In this document: positions 6,796 to 8,965 of the stretch, one piece after another | How positions within the stretch are numbered: the first letter of the stretch is position 1 | Layout of the letters: the number at the start of each line of letters is the position of its first letter | Source: Verrucomicrobiota bacterium | GTDB lineage: Bacteria > Verrucomicrobiota > Verrucomicrobiia > Opitutales > Opitutaceae | Direction: 5' to 3' | Assembly (NCBI GenBank): GCA_003694825.1 | Contig: RFJS01000167.1 | Location: 1-8,965 of the forward strand | Length of the DNA: 8,965 nt | Made by a program: the position numbers and the translations under genes | Notes under the pieces: generated by a model | The model's database searches: none | What the model was told of the DNA's origin: nothing | Seen by the model: the letters and a program-made list of their open reading frames with translations, nothing else

Positions 6796-7442
6796 CGGAG
6801 CAGAGTGTTCATTTGTTGGCTGTGACGGCGGTGGGCGTGGGGCTGCTGCACACGATCATCGGCATCGATCACACGATCCCTTTTGTGGCGCTGGGGCGGG
6901 CCCGTCGCTGGACGTTGCGGCGAACGCTCGGCCTGACAGCCGTTTGTGGGATTGGGCACGTGGCAGCCTCGCTCGGGATCGCCGTGATCGGGATCTTTGC
7001 CGGGGCTGCGATGGAGGATCTGCAGTGGTTCGACGCGATGCGTGGCGGGCTGGCCGCGTGGGCGTTGATCGTGTTCGGTTGTACCTATGCGGTGTGGGGG
7101 TGGGTGCGCCGAAAGCGCCCCCATACGCATGTGGAGGAGGACGACGCACTTGCTTCATGGTCTGTCGGGCGCTGGGGCCTGCTCATCGCTTTTGTCCTCG
7201 GGCCTTGTGAACCGTTGGTGCCACTTTTGATCGTGCCCGGTCTGGAAAGCGGCTGGGGGGCAGCCATGTTTGTCGCGGTGGTGTTTTCCATCTCCACGCT
7301 CGCAGCGATGCTGGGGGTGGTGACCCTTGGCTGCTACGGCCTGAAGTCGATTCGAGGCGGGTTGGCGATCCACCATGCGGATGTGCTTGCGGGCATCGCG
7401 ATCGCCGCCTCGGGCGTGGCGATCAAAGTCTTCGAGATTTAA
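6792..7442 (+). CDS. UreH/NicO-like six-helix membrane protein, probable nickel permease
   Basis: 216 residues of integral membrane protein. The first helix carries GLLHTIIGIDH (His20, Asp26, His27), matching the H-x5-D-H pattern of UreH-type relatives of nickel/cobalt transporters. The second helix has GIGHVAASLGI. A third helix (about residues 75-95) ends in a charged, His-containing loop (RRKRPHTHVEEDD). The fourth has GPCEPLVPLL, a signature of this family. Two more helices end at AIKVFEI. The likely role is nickel uptake at the inner membrane, which fits the overlapping upstream larC fragment; the metal is inferred from context. ATG 6792 overlaps the larC stop (ATGA). AGGAGG at 6785-6790 is only 1 nt from the ATG, while GAGGG at 6779-6783 is 8 nt away and better placed. 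Confidence 0.75.
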   Translation: MTEQSVHLLAVTAVGVGLLHTIIGIDHTIPFVALGRARRWTLRRTLGLTAVCGIGHVAASLGIAVIGIFAGAAMEDLQWFDAMRGGLAAWALIVFGCTYAVWGWVRRKRPHTHVEEDDALASWSVGRWGLLIAFVLGPCEPLVPLLIVPGLESGWGAAMFVAVVFSISTLAAMLGVVTLGCYGLKSIRGGLAIHHADVLAGIAIAASGVAIKVFEI

Positions 7443-7464
7443 AGCAAACTGTGTTGTTGGCGTT

Positions 7465-7483
7465 CGCCGCAGCGCGTGCGGCG
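7465..7483. terminator. Hairpin between convergent genes, possible bidirectional terminator
   Basis: A perfect 7-bp GC-rich stem, CGCCGCA (7465-7471) with TGCGGCG (7477-7483), and a 5-nt loop. It lies 22 bp after the permease stop and 31 bp after the end of the convergent AraC gene. No T-tract follows on either strand, so intrinsic termination would be weak. Confidence 0.4.
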
Positions 7484-7514
7484 TGATGGCTGTCGATTTG
7501 GGTCCGGCCTGTGT

Positions 7515-8462
7515 CTATGTCTCAACCCGTGGCGGAGGCGGGGTTTCACGGTGAGTGGATGGCCGTCGTGATATCGGCATCGGACTTTGCGCGAGACGAA
7601 ACTCGCTTGGAGTCTGGCCAACCACTCGCCGGAAGAGCTTTGAGAAGTGGTAGGGATCCTGGATTCCGGCCTGTCGTCCAACCTCGGAAACCGGGAGCGT
7701 TGTGTTGATCAGCAGCTCGCGTGCCTCCTGCATCTGCCTGTTGATGATGAAGGCCTTGGCAGACATTTTCAGGTGCAGCCTGAAGAGCTTCAACACGTGG
7801 GAGCGACTTCGGTTGATAATGGAGGCGAGTTGCTCGACGGTGGGCGCGTTCTGGAAGTTGTTCTCGATGTAGACGAGCAGTCGGTTCAGCTCCTCCGGTC
7901 GTCGTATGTTTGAGTGCCCGACCCTCCCGGCAAGCCGTTGAACCTCCCGGACCAGAAGCACGCCGAGCGCACGTCCTTCCTCCTCCTCGCGCTCCGATTC
8001 GCGATACCAGCGTGTCGTGTAGTTGATCAATCGTCCGAGGCAGTCCTCGGCATCAATCCGAAACCGGACGACCCCTTCGGTCGGCGTGAACTTCACATCG
8101 GCCCGATCAGGTGAGTTGTAGAGCGGCTCGTGTTTTTCGTGGGGGACATTCGGGACCCAACGGCTGCCGGGCCGAAGCCACGGGACGAGGTGGACGTGGG
8201 CGGTGAACATCGGTTCGGTCGGGCCCGCCTGGTAGGCGATGTGGCGATTCCACGGCAGAAGGTACAAGTCATGCGGCTCGAGGGTGTAGCGGCTCCGGTT
8301 GACCTCAAACCAGCCACGACCGCTTTTACACCAGAAGAGACCGCGGCTCTGGACGCAGTGGTTGGTGTGGGTCTGGTGCGGGGCAAACTGAAATTCGCCC
8401 GCCCGACACACAGCCGGTGCGAGTTCGGGCATGCGGTCTGATGCAGCGTTCACGGGGGGCAT
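7515..8462 (-). CDS. AraC family transcriptional regulator
   Basis: A 315-residue DNA-binding regulator. Residues of about 23-93 form a cupin-like sensor domain (QTHTNHC, GRGWFEVN, LEPHDLYLLPW, HVHLVPW), which in this family usually binds a sugar or related ligand. Residues of about 192-289 are the double helix-turn-helix AraC domain (VEQLASIINRSRSHVLKLF, then VSEVGRQAGIQDPYHFSKLF and TPSEFR). A proline- and arginine-rich tail of about 26 residues extends past the domain. ATG 8462 is preferred because it gives a normal family length; the in-frame extension upstream to 8633 runs through the structured spacer and is Pro/Arg-rich. An ATG at 8432 is the alternative. No strong Shine-Dalgarno sequence is seen. 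It is divergent from the sulfatase start at 8715, so its likely target is that promoter region and its own. Confidence 0.85.
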   Translation of the reverse strand: MPPVNAASDRMPELAPAVCRAGEFQFAPHQTHTNHCVQSRGLFWCKSGRGWFEVNRSRYTLEPHDLYLLPWNRHIAYQAGPTEPMFTAHVHLVPWLRPGSRWVPNVPHEKHEPLYNSPDRADVKFTPTEGVVRFRIDAEDCLGRLINYTTRWYRESEREEEEGRALGVLLVREVQRLAGRVGHSNIRRPEELNRLLVYIENNFQNAPTVEQLASIINRSRSHVLKLFRLHLKMSAKAFIINRQMQEARELLINTTLPVSEVGRQAGIQDPYHFSKLFRRVVGQTPSEFRLAQSPMPISRRPSTHRETPPPPRVET

Positions 8463-8468
8463 GGGTTG

Positions 8469-8476
8469 TGACGTCA
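8469..8476. promoter_or_regulatory. 8-bp palindrome just upstream of the AraC-family gene start
   Basis: TGACGTCA lies 6 bp upstream of the regulator's ATG, in the divergent spacer. A protein bound here would block its translation or late transcription steps, so autoregulation is possible. An 8-bp palindrome may also be chance, and AraC proteins usually bind direct repeats. Confidence 0.2.
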
Positions 8477-8545
8477 AAAAGATAAAAGCCTGGCGAGTTG
8501 TCCATGGCCATTCCAGGGACCGTGGTGCTTTCTGCTCCAACCCTT

Positions 8546-8652
8546 CGGGCGGTGGCGCTTTTGGCCGTGGCCGGCGTTGCCCGCGAGGACCGGGGCCAAA
8601 CAGGCCCAGGTGCCTCGCATGCGCCTTGCCCAACGGCCAAAAGCACCGCCCG
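8546..8652. repeat. Long two-level inverted repeat (imperfect hairpin) in the divergent spacer
   Basis: Outer stem: CGGGCGGT (8546-8553) plus GCTTTTGGCCGT (8557-8568) pair with ACGGCCAAAAGC (8633-8644) plus ACCGCCCG (8645-8652), 20 bp with one 3-nt bulge (8554-8556). Inner stem: CGAGG, ACC and GGGCC (8584-8597) pair with GGCCC, GGT and CCTCG (8603-8617), 13 bp around the loop AAACA, with one G-A mismatch and one bulged G. Two 15-nt strands form the internal loop. It could be a folded leader RNA of either divergent gene, a small RNA, or an intergenic palindromic repeat. Confidence 0.75.
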
Positions 8653-8673
8653 CGACATGTTTCGCGACTTTTT
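8651..8673 (+). terminator. Short hairpin followed by a T-run (weak terminator-like)
   Basis: CGCGA (8651-8655) pairs with TCGCG (8662-8666) across a 6-nt loop, and TTTTT follows at 8669-8673. The stem is only 5 bp and overlaps the last two bases of the longer hairpin's right arm, so the two structures would compete. It stands 41 bp before the sulfatase ATG, a position that suits an attenuator. The evidence is weak. Confidence 0.25.
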
Positions 8674-8714
8674 AGACGCGCTCTCGGCTGTGTGTGATTT
8701 GACGTTTCCTCGAT

Positions 8715-8965
8715 ATGTCAGGTTCCCCGGAAGACGCCGATCGCCGTCCTGATATCCTCTTCGTCATGACTGACCAGCAGCGGTTCGACGCGATCGCTGC
8801 TCCTGGGCATCGGCTGGCTGTCACGCCGAATCTCGACCGGCTCGTCGCCCGCGCGACGCTCGTCGGGGGCGGCCGTCACCGCGATGGAGCGCGGTGCTCA
8901 TCACCGCCGGAGCCAGGCGGGCAGGCGGTCGAGCATCGCGGGCAGGCTCCAGTCGCGCGGAGGGA
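8715..8965 (+). pseudogene. Sulfatase N-terminus, 5' remnant with homology ending near 8855
   Basis: From ATG 8715 the frame reads MSGSPEDADRRPDILFVMTD, then QQRFDAIAAPGH and VTPNLDRLVARA. This is the opening of a family of arylsulfatase-like hydrolases: the VMTDQQR segment holds the first metal-binding Asp (residue 20) and TPNLDRL is a conserved early motif. These enzymes remove sulfate esters, often from sulfated polysaccharides. The next expected block, an aromatic strand leading to the catalytic C-x-P-S/A-R site that is converted to formylglycine, does not appear. After residue 47 the frame stays open to the window edge but encodes Arg/Gly/Pro-rich sequence unlike a sulfatase, and the other two forward frames do not resume it. 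It also overlaps the end of a minus-strand gene. No signal peptide is visible. The likely explanation is a deletion or insertion junction near 8855. Confidence 0.6.
8901..8965 (-). CDS. C-terminal end of an unidentified minus-strand gene (partial)
   Basis: Entering from the right edge, the minus strand encodes RDWSLPAMLDRLPAWLRR and ends with TGA at 8903-8901, followed at once by a second in-frame TGA. The Trp-containing helical look and the double stop suggest a real protein terminus. Twenty residues are too few to name a family. It converges on the sulfatase remnant and overlaps its open frame. Confidence 0.45.
   Translation of the reverse strand, partial: PPRDWSLPAMLDRLPAWLRR

Noticed and set aside
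8463..8633. 57-residue N-terminal extension of the AraC-family regulator
   Set aside because: It would be translated from the long hairpin region, is Pro/Arg-rich and exceeds the usual family length.
8498..8752. 84-codon plus-strand ORF across the spacer
   Set aside because: It runs through the inverted repeat, has no family features and overlaps the sulfatase start in another frame.
1..8965. CRISPR array, defence system, transposase or phage genes
   Set aside because: No regularly spaced short repeats and no protein with such motifs were found on either strand.

Overview
The window looks like chromosomal DNA of a GC-rich Verrucomicrobiota bacterium, most likely in or near the Opitutaceae. 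This is inferred from a large secreted protein that ends in two tandem copies of a C-terminal module common in that group, from an AraC-type regulator facing a sulfatase, and from the base composition. No rRNA, tRNA, CRISPR array, transposase or phage gene was seen.

Left part (238-5613): one very large exported surface protein. It has a signal peptide, repeated beta-propeller-like modules (DUF7453-like), a long beta-solenoid-like region, an Ig-like domain and two tandem C-terminal modules. Its single reading frame is broken by one in-frame TAG at 3718-3720, giving pieces of 1160 and 629 codons in the same frame. The stop sits inside a stretch of about 1.4 kb (about 2521-3990) with clearly lower GC than the rest of the gene.

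Middle part (5614-6231): no intact gene. It holds a coding-like remnant, a perfect palindrome with 23-bp arms (5779-5825), and two direct copies of a 129-bp element 177 bp apart (5923-6051 and 6100-6228). The second copy ends within a few bases of the point where homology to the nickel-insertion protein LarC begins. Only the C-terminal (LarC2) part of larC is present. It is followed, with a 4-bp ATGA overlap, by a UreH/NicO-like six-helix membrane protein that is probably a nickel permease. The pair suggests nickel handling for the nickel-pincer cofactor, but the larC copy is 5'-truncated or has been remodelled by the repeat.

Right part (7465-8965): a minus-strand AraC-family regulator (7515-8462) converges on the nickel genes, with a small hairpin between them. 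It is divergent from the start of a sulfatase (8715). The 252-bp divergent spacer contains a long two-level inverted repeat (8546-8652) and a short hairpin followed by a T-run. The sulfatase fits its family for only about 47 residues and then loses homology. The C-terminus of an unidentified minus-strand gene (stop at 8901-8903) enters from the right edge and overlaps the sulfatase frame, so the sulfatase is probably a 5' remnant.

Overall this is an accessory region with several signs of decay and rearrangement: a nonsense-split giant gene, a truncated larC at a repeat edge and a truncated sulfatase. The most distinctive unexplained elements are the intergenic palindrome plus direct-repeat array and the long hairpin upstream of the AraC and sulfatase genes.
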